A stretch of DNA of 23,529 nucleotides from an uncultured Collinsella sp. (GTDB taxonomy: Bacteria > Actinomycetota > Coriobacteriia > Coriobacteriales > Coriobacteriaceae): positions 1 through 23,529 of the forward strand of contig UQTR01000025.1 in the NCBI GenBank assembly GCA_900544065.1, written 5' to 3'. The position numbers were made by a program, and so were the translations under genes. A model generated the notes under the pieces. That model worked only from the letters and a program-made list of their open reading frames with translations. It searched no databases and was not told the DNA's origin. Below, piece after piece: positions 6,602-14,884 of this stretch. The number at the start of each line of letters is the position of its first letter. Positions within the stretch are counted from its first letter, which is position 1.

Positions 6602-7793
6602 GACTGCGCTTCGCATGGCGCTGGCGCACCCGTTCTACCTGCTCATCTATACGGTGTTCATCTCGCTCATGGGCGTATTCATCGCGGCCTCGGTGAGCTG
6701 GAACTCGTCGCAGCTCACCCAGTACAAGCCCTACGACACCAACGTGATCGTGGTTGACCGCGACAATAGCGACCTTTCGCGGGCGCTTACCAAGCACCTG
6801 GGTTCGCGTTTTGAGCTGGTCACGGGCATCGGCGACGATACGTACGATCTTGCGGACGCGCTTTCCAAGAGCAACAGCGCCAAGGGTAGCGCCGACTGCG
6901 TGTTCTTTATCCCGGAGGGGTTTGAGGACGACCTCGTTGCAGCCGCTCGCACGGGGGAGTCTCTGCCCAAGCTCGATGTGACCTACGGTGCCGGCACCAT
7001 GGCGGCGGCGCTTTCGTCTGCCGAGGCCTCGCGCTGGATCTCGCTCGCGGGTGCTGCGGCCGCGCTTGAGCCCGCTGCCCCCAACGGCGATGTTGCCAAG
7101 GCGGCCGAGCACGCGGCTGCAAAGCGCGCGGAGGTTCAGGTCGAGCAGGTCAAGGTCGACTCGACTGCCGCCGCCACGCTCGAGTCGTACTTCAACTTTG
7201 GCGCGTACGCAATCATCTCGTCGGTCATCGTGTCGGTGGGACTGGTGTTCTCGGGTATGAACGAGCCCGAGCGCGTGCGCCGCATGGAGGCCGGCCCAAT
7301 CTCCGAGCGCCAGCGTTCGCTCGCCGTGTTCGCGGCCGCCGCCGTGCTTACCGTCTGCATCTGGTTTGTGTCGAGCATGATGGGCGTCGTGGGCTTTGCC
7401 GGCGCGGTTGCCGAGGTCGGCGCGGGTCGTGTGTGTCTGGCGCTGACGGCGACGTTTGCCCTGGCGTGCATGCCTCTGGCCGTTGGCTTTGCGCTTTCGA
7501 GCCTGGGTGCGCGCGAGGAGCTGCTCAACGGCGTGGGCAACTTACTCGGCATGCTCATGACGTTTTTGGGCGGCGCCTGGATGCCGCTGTCGCTCATGGG
7601 CTCTGCCGTGCAGGCCGTGGCGCATTTTGTGCCGACGTTTTGGGTGAACGACGCGATCAGCAAGGCGCTCGCCGCGGACCTGACGTCCACCGTGCTGGGC
7701 GACATCGCCTGCGATCTGGGCGTCACGGTGCTCTTTGCCGCGGCCATCGCCGCCGTAGGCCTAGCCCTCGCCCACAACAAATCCCACGCCTAG
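6588..7793 (+). CDS. ABC-2 type permease, second subunit
   Basis: This 401-residue permease has the same plan as the preceding one: an N-terminal helix (about 16-36, PFYLLIYTVFISLMGVFIAAS), an extracytoplasmic domain with an Ala/Glu-rich stretch (about 130-190), then five membrane segments, ending in a short basic tail. The ATG at 6588 is chosen because GGAAGGAG (6575-6582) precedes it by 5 nt; a possible start at 6573 would overlap that site. It overlaps the previous gene by 14 bp. With the ATPase it completes a three-gene exporter. A REP-like sequence begins right after its TAG stop. I see no classic terminator. Confidence 0.88.
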   Translation: MSTFKTALRMALAHPFYLLIYTVFISLMGVFIAASVSWNSSQLTQYKPYDTNVIVVDRDNSDLSRALTKHLGSRFELVTGIGDDTYDLADALSKSNSAKGSADCVFFIPEGFEDDLVAAARTGESLPKLDVTYGAGTMAAALSSAEASRWISLAGAAAALEPAAPNGDVAKAAEHAAAKRAEVQVEQVKVDSTAAATLESYFNFGAYAIISSVIVSVGLVFSGMNEPERVRRMEAGPISERQRSLAVFAAAAVLTVCIWFVSSMMGVVGFAGAVAEVGAGRVCLALTATFALACMPLAVGFALSSLGAREELLNGVGNLLGMLMTFLGGAWMPLSLMGSAVQAVAHFVPTFWVNDAISKALAADLTSTVLGDIACDLGVTVLFAAAIAAVGLALAHNKSHA

Positions 7794-7889
7794 TCATCGG
7801 GGACGTTCTTAAACGACTGGTCGCTGGGGACAGTCTTTGCCGATTTGCCGATTCGCCGGCAGGGCTGGCAGGGACTGTCCCCAATGAGT
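7794..7889. repeat. REP-like GGGGAC repeat, copy A
   Basis: A stop-adjacent repeat starts right after TAG (TCATCGGGGACG) and ends GTCCCCAATGAG. A 16-bp imperfect hairpin lies inside: GGGGACAGTCTTTGCC (7826-7841) pairs with GGCAGGGACTGTCCCC (7867-7882), with two G-U pairs. The left part (CTTAAACGACTGGTCG) resembles copy C at 19877. The pattern fits REP/RAYT-type or nonautonomous IS200-like sequences, which is an inference from form. Confidence 0.65.
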
Positions 7890-7985
7890 AGGTTGGAAAA
7901 AAGCCGCGCCTGCCGCTTAAAAATAGTTCGCCGGGGTTTACTATTACCCTAGAAAAGTAGCAACAGGCTAACAATGGGGGATAGC

Positions 7986-8699
7986 ATGGCGACAAAGCAA
8001 GCCTATGTCCAGGTCAAAGGGCTCAAGAAACACTATGGCGACGGTGATGCACGCCTGACGGTACTCGACGGCATCGACACGTCCATCAACCGCGGCGAGA
8101 TCTGCGTCATGCTGGGGCCCTCGGGCTCGGGCAAATCGACGTTCCTCAATCTCATCGGCGGCCTGGAGGATGCCGACGGCGGCTCCATCATGGTGGACGG
8201 CTGCGACCTCACTGCGCTCAAGCCTGCCGATCTGGGCGAGTACCGCCGCCGCGAGCTGGGCTTCGTCTTCCAGTTCTACAACCTGGTGCCCGATCTCACC
8301 ATCAAGGAAAACATCGAGGTCACGGCGCACCTGTCCAAAAACCCGCTCAACATTGACGACCTGCTGCGCTCGCTGGGCCTCTACGAACACCGCAACAAGT
8401 TCCCGCGCCAGGTCTCGGGCGGCCAGCAGCAGCGCTGCGCCATCGGCCGTGCACTCGTCAAAAATCCGGGCCTGCTGCTGTGCGACGAGCCCACCGGCGC
8501 GCTCGACTACAAGACATCCAAGGAAATCTTGCGGCTCATGGAGGATGTCAACCGCACCTACGGCTGCACCATCATCATTGTCACCCACAATGCGGCCATC
8601 GCGCGCATGGCCAATCGCGTGCTGCGCCTGCGCGACGGGCGCATCGTCGAGGACGAGCTCAACGAGTTGCCCGTCGCGGCCGCCGAGCTCGATTGGTAG
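7986..8699 (+). CDS. ABC transporter ATPase, MacB/LolD/FtsE type
   Basis: This 237-residue ATPase is of the family that drives FtsX-like permeases. Walker A GPSGSGKST is at 44-52, the Q-loop in FVFQFYNLVPDLT, the signature VSGGQQQR, Walker B LLLCDEPTGALD and the H-loop in IVTHN. These MacB-class proteins transmit force across the membrane instead of carrying a substrate through a channel. I chose the ATG at 7986, with GGGGG at 7976-7980 just upstream. A start at 7974 (four residues longer) is possible but has a weaker ribosome binding site. An AT-rich stretch (about 7937-7955) may hold the promoter. The permease gene begins 8 bp after this stop. Confidence 0.92.
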   Translation: MATKQAYVQVKGLKKHYGDGDARLTVLDGIDTSINRGEICVMLGPSGSGKSTFLNLIGGLEDADGGSIMVDGCDLTALKPADLGEYRRRELGFVFQFYNLVPDLTIKENIEVTAHLSKNPLNIDDLLRSLGLYEHRNKFPRQVSGGQQQRCAIGRALVKNPGLLLCDEPTGALDYKTSKEILRLMEDVNRTYGCTIIIVTHNAAIARMANRVLRLRDGRIVEDELNELPVAAAELDW

Positions 8700-8707
8700 G
8701 CGGCGCC

Positions 8708-11374
8708 ATGACACCTCTCGCAAAACGTCTCCCGCGCGAGCTGCGCCGCAATATCGGCAAGTACCTGGGCATCTTTTTGCTCATGTGCGGAAGCATTGCC
8801 CTCACGTCGGGCTTTTTGCTCGCGGCGCATTCCATCGGCTGCCTCATCGACGACATGCGCGACGAGTACACGATTGAGGACGGCCGCGTGACCACCTCCT
8901 TCGAGGCCACCAAAGACCAGCTCAAGGCAGCCGAGGACGCAGCCGGCGACGTCGGCGGCGTCACGCTCTACAAGAATTTCTCCATCGACGCCATCATCAA
9001 AAAGACCGCCGGCGACGACGGCACCAAGCGCACACTACGCACCTATGCGCACCGTACCAAGGTCGATATCGCGTCCTACTGTGAGGGCAGGCAGCCCAAG
9101 GCGGACGACGAGGTGGCCATCGACCGCGTCTTTGCCACCAACAACGGCCTCGCCGTGGGCGATAGGGTCGAGCTCGAGGGCCGCACCTACACCATCTGCG
9201 GCATCATGACCCAGCCCGATAGCCAGACGCTGTTCCTCAACAATTCGGACTTTACGGTGAACACCATCACCTATGGTGTGGCCGAGGTCACCGACGCCGG
9301 CTTTGCCGCGCTCGAGGATGCCGACGGCGCACCTGCCTACACTTACTCCTTTACCTTTACCGATCACGACCTCCCCACCGCGGATCGCATCGATGCGGAG
9401 CAGGATATGGTCGAGGCGCTGACCGATGCCGATGCGCGCGTGGACGATCTGATCGATGCCGATTCCAATCAGGGCATTGGCTATGCGCGCGACGACGTAG
9501 ACGGCGACTCCATGATGTGGATGACGCTGCTCGACATCATCATTGTGATCATGGCATTTGTCTTTGTGGTGCTCACCGACGCCACCATCGAGGAGGAGAG
9601 CGCCATCATCGGCACGCTGCTCGCCAGCGGCTATCGTCGACGCGAGATTGTGCTGCACTACCTGGCGCTTCCCGCCATCGTGGGCGTGGTCGCGGCGCTT
9701 TTGGGCACCGCGCTCGGCGTCGCGTTCTTTACCGAGCCCATGCGCAGCCTCTATTACGGTTCGTACAGCCTGCCGCCCTTCCAGGTGTACTGGAGCTGGG
9801 AGATCTTTGTGAAGTGCGCCGTGGTCCCCGCCGCTGCGCTCATCCTCATCACGCTGGTGGGCCTGCTTCGCAAAATGGGCAAGACGCCGTTGCAGTTCCT
9901 TCGTCACGAGGCGAGCGGCAAATCGGGCACCAAGCGCGGCTTGCAGCTGCCGGAGCGCATGGGCTTTGTCTCGCGCTTCCGCCTTCGTATCTTCCTGCGC
10001 AACCTAGGCAACTTCGCCACGCTCTTCGTGGGCATTGCGTTTGCCTCGCTGCTGCTGCTCTTTGGCCTGGCGATCCTGCCCACGATGACGCACTATGCGG
10101 ACAACCTCGAGACGAGCCTGGTCGCTGAGCACCAGTACACGCTCAAGGCGCCGCTGGAGCTCGAGGGCACCGCCGAGGAGCGCGAGCAGTGGTCGGCACT
10201 CGAGCGCTTGCAGTCGGTTGACGGCGCGCTGCTCTCCGCCGCCCAGGATGCCGATGACGAGCTTGACGACGCGGCTGATGCGGCGCAGGCGGCAGCCGAT
10301 GCCGCGACCGCATCTCCGTCTGCCGAGAGCCTGGCCGCAGCACAGGATGTGCTCACCAAGGTCCAGGACAAGAAGGATGCGCTTTATGCGCGCCTTGACG
10401 ATCTTGCCGATGCCCTTGGCTGCGACCGCGACGAGGCTATCGACCTGATCGACAAGGCCTCTAAAATCGACGCTGACAACGACGATATCCACCCGGTCAA
10501 TACGACCGACAACGGCGCGGGCGCAATCGCGCAGGCCGAGAAATATGCCGTTTACCAGCTGCAATACGACCGCGGCGATGGTAATGGCGAGGAGACGATT
10601 TCCGTTTACGGCATTTCATCCGATTCGCGCTATTGGAAAGACCTCAACGTCGGCGATGGGCGCGTCGTCTTTGGCGGCGGTCTGCTCGATAAGTTTGGCT
10701 GGAGAGAGGGTCAGAAGGTCACGCTCAGCGACAAGTACGAGGGTGAGCATTATTCCCTTGAGTACGCGGGCAAGGACTGTGCCTGGGGCTCCAAGTCGGA
10801 TATGAATGTCTATATGAGCATCGACGACTTTAACGAGCTGTTCGGCAACGACGCCGCCTACTTTAACGGCTATGTGAGCAACGAGAAGCTCGACCTCGAC
10901 GCACGCTACTTTGCCGGCGACACCACGCCCGACGACATGCGCGCTGTGGGCGACCAGTTCATCGGCATGATGAGCAAAATGATCGGCATGATGATCGGGC
11001 TCGCGGTGTTTATCTTCCTGCTGTTTATGTACCTGCTGACCAAGGCTGTGATCGACCACAGCGCCCGTTCGATCAGCTACATGAAAGTCTTTGGCTATCG
11101 CGATAGCGAGATCTCGCATCTGTACATCCGCTCGATCACGCTGTGCGTGGCGGTGTCACTCGTGCTGAGCCTGCCCGTGATCATTGGCTCGCTCACGGCC
11201 GTCTTCCGCTCTATGCTGCTCGCCTATAACGGCAATATCGAGATTTACGTGCCGACCTGGTCCATGGCGGCGTGCGCGGGCATCGGCTTTGCAACGTACC
11301 TGGTCGTGGCGCTGCTGCACATGCGTTCCATCAGGCGCGTCAGCCTGGCCGAAGCCCTCAAGGTGCAAGAGTAG
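8708..11374 (+). CDS. FtsX-like ABC permease with large extracytoplasmic domains
   Basis: This is an 888-residue permease, partner of the preceding ATPase. One helix (about 18-40) is followed by a first extracytoplasmic domain to about 265. Next come three helices with an FtsX core (about 268-390, including the cytoplasmic EEESAIIGTLLASGYRRREI), a fourth near 435-458, and a second extracytoplasmic domain (about 460-750). The last three helices form a second FtsX core (about 755-885). An Ala/Asp-rich heptad-like stretch (about 500-580) suggests a coiled coil in the second extracytoplasmic domain. The length and duplicated FtsX plan match putative macrolide/antimicrobial-peptide transporters of Gram-positive bacteria. 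The frame stays open upstream to 8480 inside the ATPase gene, but ATG 8708 starts the hydrophobic domain. Substrate is unknown. Confidence 0.88.
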   Translation: MTPLAKRLPRELRRNIGKYLGIFLLMCGSIALTSGFLLAAHSIGCLIDDMRDEYTIEDGRVTTSFEATKDQLKAAEDAAGDVGGVTLYKNFSIDAIIKKTAGDDGTKRTLRTYAHRTKVDIASYCEGRQPKADDEVAIDRVFATNNGLAVGDRVELEGRTYTICGIMTQPDSQTLFLNNSDFTVNTITYGVAEVTDAGFAALEDADGAPAYTYSFTFTDHDLPTADRIDAEQDMVEALTDADARVDDLIDADSNQGIGYARDDVDGDSMMWMTLLDIIIVIMAFVFVVLTDATIEEESAIIGTLLASGYRRREIVLHYLALPAIVGVVAALLGTALGVAFFTEPMRSLYYGSYSLPPFQVYWSWEIFVKCAVVPAAALILITLVGLLRKMGKTPLQFLRHEASGKSGTKRGLQLPERMGFVSRFRLRIFLRNLGNFATLFVGIAFASLLLLFGLAILPTMTHYADNLETSLVAEHQYTLKAPLELEGTAEEREQWSALERLQSVDGALLSAAQDADDELDDAADAAQAAADAATASPSAESLAAAQDVLTKVQDKKDALYARLDDLADALGCDRDEAIDLIDKASKIDADNDDIHPVNTTDNGAGAIAQAEKYAVYQLQYDRGDGNGEETISVYGISSDSRYWKDLNVGDGRVVFGGGLLDKFGWREGQKVTLSDKYEGEHYSLEYAGKDCAWGSKSDMNVYMSIDDFNELFGNDAAYFNGYVSNEKLDLDARYFAGDTTPDDMRAVGDQFIGMMSKMIGMMIGLAVFIFLLFMYLLTKAVIDHSARSISYMKVFGYRDSEISHLYIRSITLCVAVSLVLSLPVIIGSLTAVFRSMLLAYNGNIEIYVPTWSMAACAGIGFATYLVVALLHMRSIRRVSLAEALKVQE

Positions 11375-11509
11375 CCATTGGGGACACTCTTTGCCGATTC
11401 GCCGACTCGCCGGCCGGGCCGGCAAGGACTGTCCCCAACTGCCGGCAGAAAGGGAACGTCCCTAGCTGCCAGGTGGCGAGGTACTCATTTAAGTCTGTCC
11501 CCAATGAGT
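11375..11509. repeat. REP-like GGGGAC repeat, copy B
   Basis: The repeat starts right after the permease TAG (CCATTGGGGACAC) and ends GTCCCCAATGAGTG. GGGGACACTCTTTGCC (11380-11395) can pair with GGCAAGGACTGTCCCC (11421-11436), the same hairpin as copy A. A second module (AACGTCCCT ... AAGTCTGTCCCC) follows within the same gap. Confidence 0.65.
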
Positions 11510-11531
11510 GCCTAACGACTCGGCGTTGCGC

Positions 11532-11600
11532 TTGACTTCGACCCTACTTCAACGGGTACCATCCTTTATGTCTGTAACGCCATATAGACCGAGGGGATAG
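11532..11600 (+). promoter_or_regulatory. Possible promoter and ribosome binding site of the DUF362 gene
   Basis: TTGACT (11532-11537) is a good -35. A -10 candidate, TACCAT (11557-11562), follows at a long 19-bp spacing. GAGGGG (11591-11596) is 8 nt before the ATG at 11605. Confidence 0.35.
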
Positions 11601-11604
11601 ATCT

Positions 11605-12810
11605 ATGACCGCAACTGCACCCGCAGCACCCGCTAAGGTGTACTTCACCAACCTGCGCACGCATGCTCGCGAGAGCCAGCTCGACAAGCTCAAGCGCCTC
11701 ATCCGTCACGCCGGTATCGAGCAGATCGACTTTGAGAACAAGTTCGTCGCCATTAAGATTCACTTTGGCGAGCTGGGCAATCTGAGCTTTTTGCGCCCCA
11801 ACTACGCCCGCGCCGTCGCAGACGTCGTGAAGGAGCTGGGCGGCAAGCCCTTCCTCACCGATTGCAACACGCTCTATGTCGGCAACCGCAAAAACGCGCT
11901 CGAGCACATCGACACCGCCTACCAGAACGGCTTTACCCCGTATGCCACGGGTTGCCAGATCATCATCGCCGACGGTCTCAAGGGCACCGACGAGGCGCTC
12001 GTCCCGGTCGAGGGCGGCGAGTACGTGCGCGAGGCAAAAATCGGCCAGGCACTCATGGACGCCGATATCGTGATCAGCCTTACCCACTTTAAGGGCCATG
12101 AGCAGGCCGGCTTTGGCGGTACCATGAAGAACCTGGGCATGGGAGGCGGCAGCCGTGCCGGCAAGATGGAGCAGCATGCCGCCGGCAAGCCGAACGTCGC
12201 GACCGAGCACTGCGTTGGCTGCCGTGCCTGCGAAAAGATCTGCGCGCATAACGCTATCTCGTTCGACGGCACCCGCGAGCGCGAACTTGCCAGCGGCGCT
12301 ACTCGCACGGTTCACGTGGCCGCCATCGACCACGATCGCTGCGTGGGCTGCGGACGCTGCATTGCGGCATGCAACCAGGACTGCATCAAGCCCGGCTATG
12401 ACGCCGCGGCCGACGTGCTCAACTGCAAGATCGCCGAGTACACCAAGGCCGTCGTCGACGGTCGCCCGAGCTTCCACATTTCGCTCGCCATGGACATCAG
12501 CCCCAACTGCGACTGCCATCCCGAAAACGACACGCCTATCGTCAACGATATCGGCATGTTCGCGAGCTTCGACCCGGTCGCCATCGACCAGGCCTGCGCC
12601 GATGCCGTCATGGCATCCGAGCCGCTGCCCAACACCGAGCTCACCGATAGCGCGGCCAAGATGGAGCATAACCACGAGCATCTGGAGGGCGAACAGGCCA
12701 AGGACCCCTTCTGCATCACGCATCCCGACACCGACTGGCGCACCTGCATCGCGCACGCCGAGAAGATCGGCCTGGGCACGAGCAAGTACGAGCTCATCGA
12801 GGTCAAATAG
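11605..12810 (+). CDS. DUF362 iron-sulfur protein with two [4Fe-4S] clusters
   Basis: This is a 401-residue cytoplasmic protein. A DUF362 domain (about 10-180; KIHFGELGNLSFLRP, HFKGHEQAGFGGTMKN) leads into two ferredoxin motifs: Cys203-x2-Cys206-x2-Cys209-x3-Cys213 and Cys246-x2-Cys249-x2-Cys252-x3-Cys256. The DUF362 fold then resumes (about 270-401: SFHISLAMDISPNCDCHPEND, VAIDQACADAV). The ferredoxin insert within a DUF362 fold is the usual plan for this family in anaerobes. The reaction is not established to my knowledge, so I assign none. The two clusters suggest electron transfer with a partner. It looks monocistronic: a repeat-filled gap lies upstream and a strong terminator downstream. 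GAGGGG 8 nt before the ATG supports the start. Confidence 0.87.
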   Translation: MTATAPAAPAKVYFTNLRTHARESQLDKLKRLIRHAGIEQIDFENKFVAIKIHFGELGNLSFLRPNYARAVADVVKELGGKPFLTDCNTLYVGNRKNALEHIDTAYQNGFTPYATGCQIIIADGLKGTDEALVPVEGGEYVREAKIGQALMDADIVISLTHFKGHEQAGFGGTMKNLGMGGGSRAGKMEQHAAGKPNVATEHCVGCRACEKICAHNAISFDGTRERELASGATRTVHVAAIDHDRCVGCGRCIAACNQDCIKPGYDAAADVLNCKIAEYTKAVVDGRPSFHISLAMDISPNCDCHPENDTPIVNDIGMFASFDPVAIDQACADAVMASEPLPNTELTDSAAKMEHNHEHLEGEQAKDPFCITHPDTDWRTCIAHAEKIGLGTSKYELIEVK

Positions 12811-12857
12811 CACCTAGTTATTGGACATATCAAGCGCTTTTGTAGCGTTAGTTGAGC

Positions 12858-12896
12858 AAAAGCCGCCCGCGAGCACAACGCTCGCGGGCGGCTTTT
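12858..12896. terminator. Bidirectional intrinsic terminator
   Basis: A 17-bp perfect stem joins 12858-12874 and 12880-12896 around the loop ACAAC. The stem ends in TTTT on either strand, so it can stop both the DUF362 transcript (plus) and the alpha/beta hydrolase transcript (minus). Confidence 0.88.
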
Positions 12897-12941
12897 CGGA
12901 AGTGCTAGGGGTCAGATAGACCAGTAAACCGTACTATTCGC

Positions 12942-13907
12942 CTAAAAATTCCTATCGAGGAAGTTGTCGACTGTGTTCCAGTAGAGCTCGGGATCAACTT
13001 GCGCACTCTTGGCATGGGTGGCGCCATGGATGGTGAGCTTCTGCTTGACCTTGCTGGCGCACGCGTCGTAGTTTTGGTCGAGCATACTGTACGGCACAAA
13101 GGTGTCCTGGTCGCCGTGGATAAACAGCATGGGAACCGTCGCGTGTTTGAGTTGCTCCACGCTGCTCGCCTTATGAAAGTCGTAGCCTGCGCGCACGTTG
13201 CACACCAAGTTTGCCACATCGAGCAAGGGAAAGCTGGGCAGGCCGAACACGTCCTTGAGCTGCAGAGAAAACTCGTCCCAAACACTCGTATAGCCGCAGT
13301 CCTCGATAATGCATTTTACGTTTGCGGGCAGAGATTCCCCCGCGACGTTCATGGCGGTTGCCGCACCCATCGACTCGCCAAAGACCAGGATGCGCGCCTC
13401 GGGGTCAGCCTGAACGATTCGCTCGATCCATGCGACGATGTCGAGGCGCTCGGGCCAGCCCATGCCGATATAGTCGCCGCCGGAGCGTTCGTGGGCGCGG
13501 GCGGCGGGTGCGAGTACGTTCATGCCGCGGTCGTGGAATCGCTTGACGTATCGGGCCATACCGATGGGCTCGTTGGTATATCCATGCAGGCAGACGGCGT
13601 AGTCGTGCGTGCTCTCCGAAGCAGCAAAATACCAAGCGGCAAGCTCGGTTCCGTCATCTGCGGTGAGGCTGCTGCTCTCGCGATTCTCTTTAAACCACGC
13701 CCGCGCCTCGGTTTCCTCGGCATCCGGCTGCTCACCTTTTTTGTCGTTCTTGCTATCCTGCATCATCTTCATGGTGTACGGCGCTTGGGGGTTCAGGGCA
13801 AAGTCAAACAAAAAGTTGCCGGCAAACCCCAGCAGCGCAACGACAACCACCAGTGCAACGATGCCGGCTATCTTGAGCTTTCGATGGGAACGTGCGTTTT
13901 GAGCCAT
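12942..13907 (-). CDS. Membrane-anchored alpha/beta hydrolase
   Basis: This is a 321-residue serine hydrolase. A basic N-terminus and one uncleaved-looking membrane helix (about 11-33, KIAGIVALVVVVALLGFAG) place the catalytic domain outside the cytoplasm. The catalytic triad is visible: Ser179 in GESMG, Asp268 in HGDQDTFVP and His298 in GATHAKS. LHGYTNEP (about 107-114) is the oxyanion-hole HG region. This resembles the BAAT/YqkD-like family of unknown substrate. The ATG at 13907 has AGGAGAA 7 nt upstream. It is transcribed away from the hemolysin III gene across a region with two operator-like repeats. Peptidase, esterase and acyl-transfer roles are all possible. Confidence 0.87.
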   Translation of the reverse strand: MAQNARSHRKLKIAGIVALVVVVALLGFAGNFLFDFALNPQAPYTMKMMQDSKNDKKGEQPDAEETEARAWFKENRESSSLTADDGTELAAWYFAASESTHDYAVCLHGYTNEPIGMARYVKRFHDRGMNVLAPAARAHERSGGDYIGMGWPERLDIVAWIERIVQADPEARILVFGESMGAATAMNVAGESLPANVKCIIEDCGYTSVWDEFSLQLKDVFGLPSFPLLDVANLVCNVRAGYDFHKASSVEQLKHATVPMLFIHGDQDTFVPYSMLDQNYDACASKVKQKLTIHGATHAKSAQVDPELYWNTVDNFLDRNF

Positions 13908-13927
13908 GCGGTATTCTCCTATAAGAT

Positions 13928-13986
13928 GTTAATACATCAACATTTAATGCAAGCGCATTATGGACGTTCACCGTTGATGCGTCAAC
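13928..13986. promoter_or_regulatory. Two operator-like repeats in the divergent region
   Basis: GTTAATACATCAAC (13928-13941) and GTTGATGCGTCAAC (13973-13986) share 11 of 14 bases and are each near-palindromic (GTTGA-N4-TCAAC). They are spaced 45 bp start to start, about four helical turns. Their place between the hydrolase and hemolysin III genes suggests binding sites for a dimeric regulator, which is not encoded next to them. Confidence 0.5.
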
Positions 13987-14028
13987 AAACAAAGAATGGG
14001 TAAACAAAGGGTCACGTATGGTGCAAAT

Positions 14029-14058
14029 TTCGCACGCACCCAGACGCTTTGATATAGT
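14029..14058 (+). promoter_or_regulatory. Probable promoter of the hemolysin III gene
   Basis: TATAGT (14053-14058) is a strong -10 match, with TTCGCA (14029-14034) as a weak -35 at 18 bp. GTGC-N7-GCAC (14021-14035) overlaps the -35 and could be an operator. Confidence 0.5.
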
Positions 14059-14093
14059 GTTGAGAACTCTTTACGTTGGAGGATGTAACCGGC

Positions 14094-14777
14094 ATGTCCG
14101 ATTCGAGCGACAGTTCTAAGCCGCGACCCAAGACCGCGGCCGTTCCACACTACACGGTGGGCGAGGAGATCATGAACTCCGTCACCCATGGTGTCGGCTG
14201 CCTGCTGGGTATCGCGGGCCTGGTGCTCCTGATCGTATTCGCTGCCCTGCGCGGCGGAGGCCCAGACCACATGGCCGCGGCGATTGTCTATGGCGTCAGC
14301 ATTATTCTCGAATATCTGGCTTCCACGCTCTATCACGCGATTCAGCCCGCGGGTGCCAAGCGCGTATTCCGCATCATCGACCATAGCTGCATCTACCTGC
14401 TCATTGCCGGCAGCTATACGCCGTTTTGCCTCATCACGCTCGCAAACGACGGCGGCCCCGCGCTGTTCTTTGCCGTGTGGGCCATCGCCATCATCGGCAT
14501 CGCACTCGAGTGCTTTATGCGCGAGCGTCAACCGCACTGGGTAAGCGGCTTGGTCTACCTGCTGATGGGCTGGCTTGTCGTCTTTAAGCTGCCCGAACTT
14601 GTGGCGCTGCTCAACCCCGTGGCACTTGCCCTGCTCGCCGTCGGTGGCGTGTGCTATACCGTGGGCGTGCCGTTCTATATCGCCAAAAACGTGCGCTATC
14701 TGCACAGTGTTTTCCACTTGTGGGTGCTCGCCGGCAGCATCTTCCAGTTCATGGCGGTGATCCTCTTCGTAATCTAG
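14094..14777 (+). CDS. Hemolysin III / PAQR-like membrane protein
   Basis: This is a 227-residue integral membrane protein with seven hydrophobic segments. It has the hemolysin III (YqfA/PAQR) motifs: NSVTHGVG near the first helix, STLYHAI after the second, IDHSCIYLLIAGSYTPF in the middle, and LHSVFHLWVLAGS before the last. The conserved Ser/His/Asp residues form a zinc site in the wider PAQR family. Cytolytic activity was reported for a Bacillus member, but the physiological role in most bacteria is uncertain. ATG 14094 is chosen, with GGAGGA (14078-14083) 10 nt upstream; an in-frame TTG at 14076 overlaps that site. A CorC-type gene follows 107 bp downstream. Confidence 0.9.
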   Translation: MSDSSDSSKPRPKTAAVPHYTVGEEIMNSVTHGVGCLLGIAGLVLLIVFAALRGGGPDHMAAAIVYGVSIILEYLASTLYHAIQPAGAKRVFRIIDHSCIYLLIAGSYTPFCLITLANDGGPALFFAVWAIAIIGIALECFMRERQPHWVSGLVYLLMGWLVVFKLPELVALLNPVALALLAVGGVCYTVGVPFYIAKNVRYLHSVFHLWVLAGSIFQFMAVILFVI

Positions 14778-14884
14778 CGACCGCGCCCACGGCCCCGCTC
14801 GCACGGGCGACCGGCGCAATTGCCGTATCCGCCATCAACGTTTTACCCTAACGTCCCGAATCTTGGAGGTTCGAGAAACTCCCG

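Noticed and set aside
8480..8707. Upstream extension of the FtsX-like permease frame
   Set aside because: It lies inside the ATPase gene and reads as His/Arg-rich shadow sequence. The hydrophobic start and 8-bp operon spacing fit ATG 8708.
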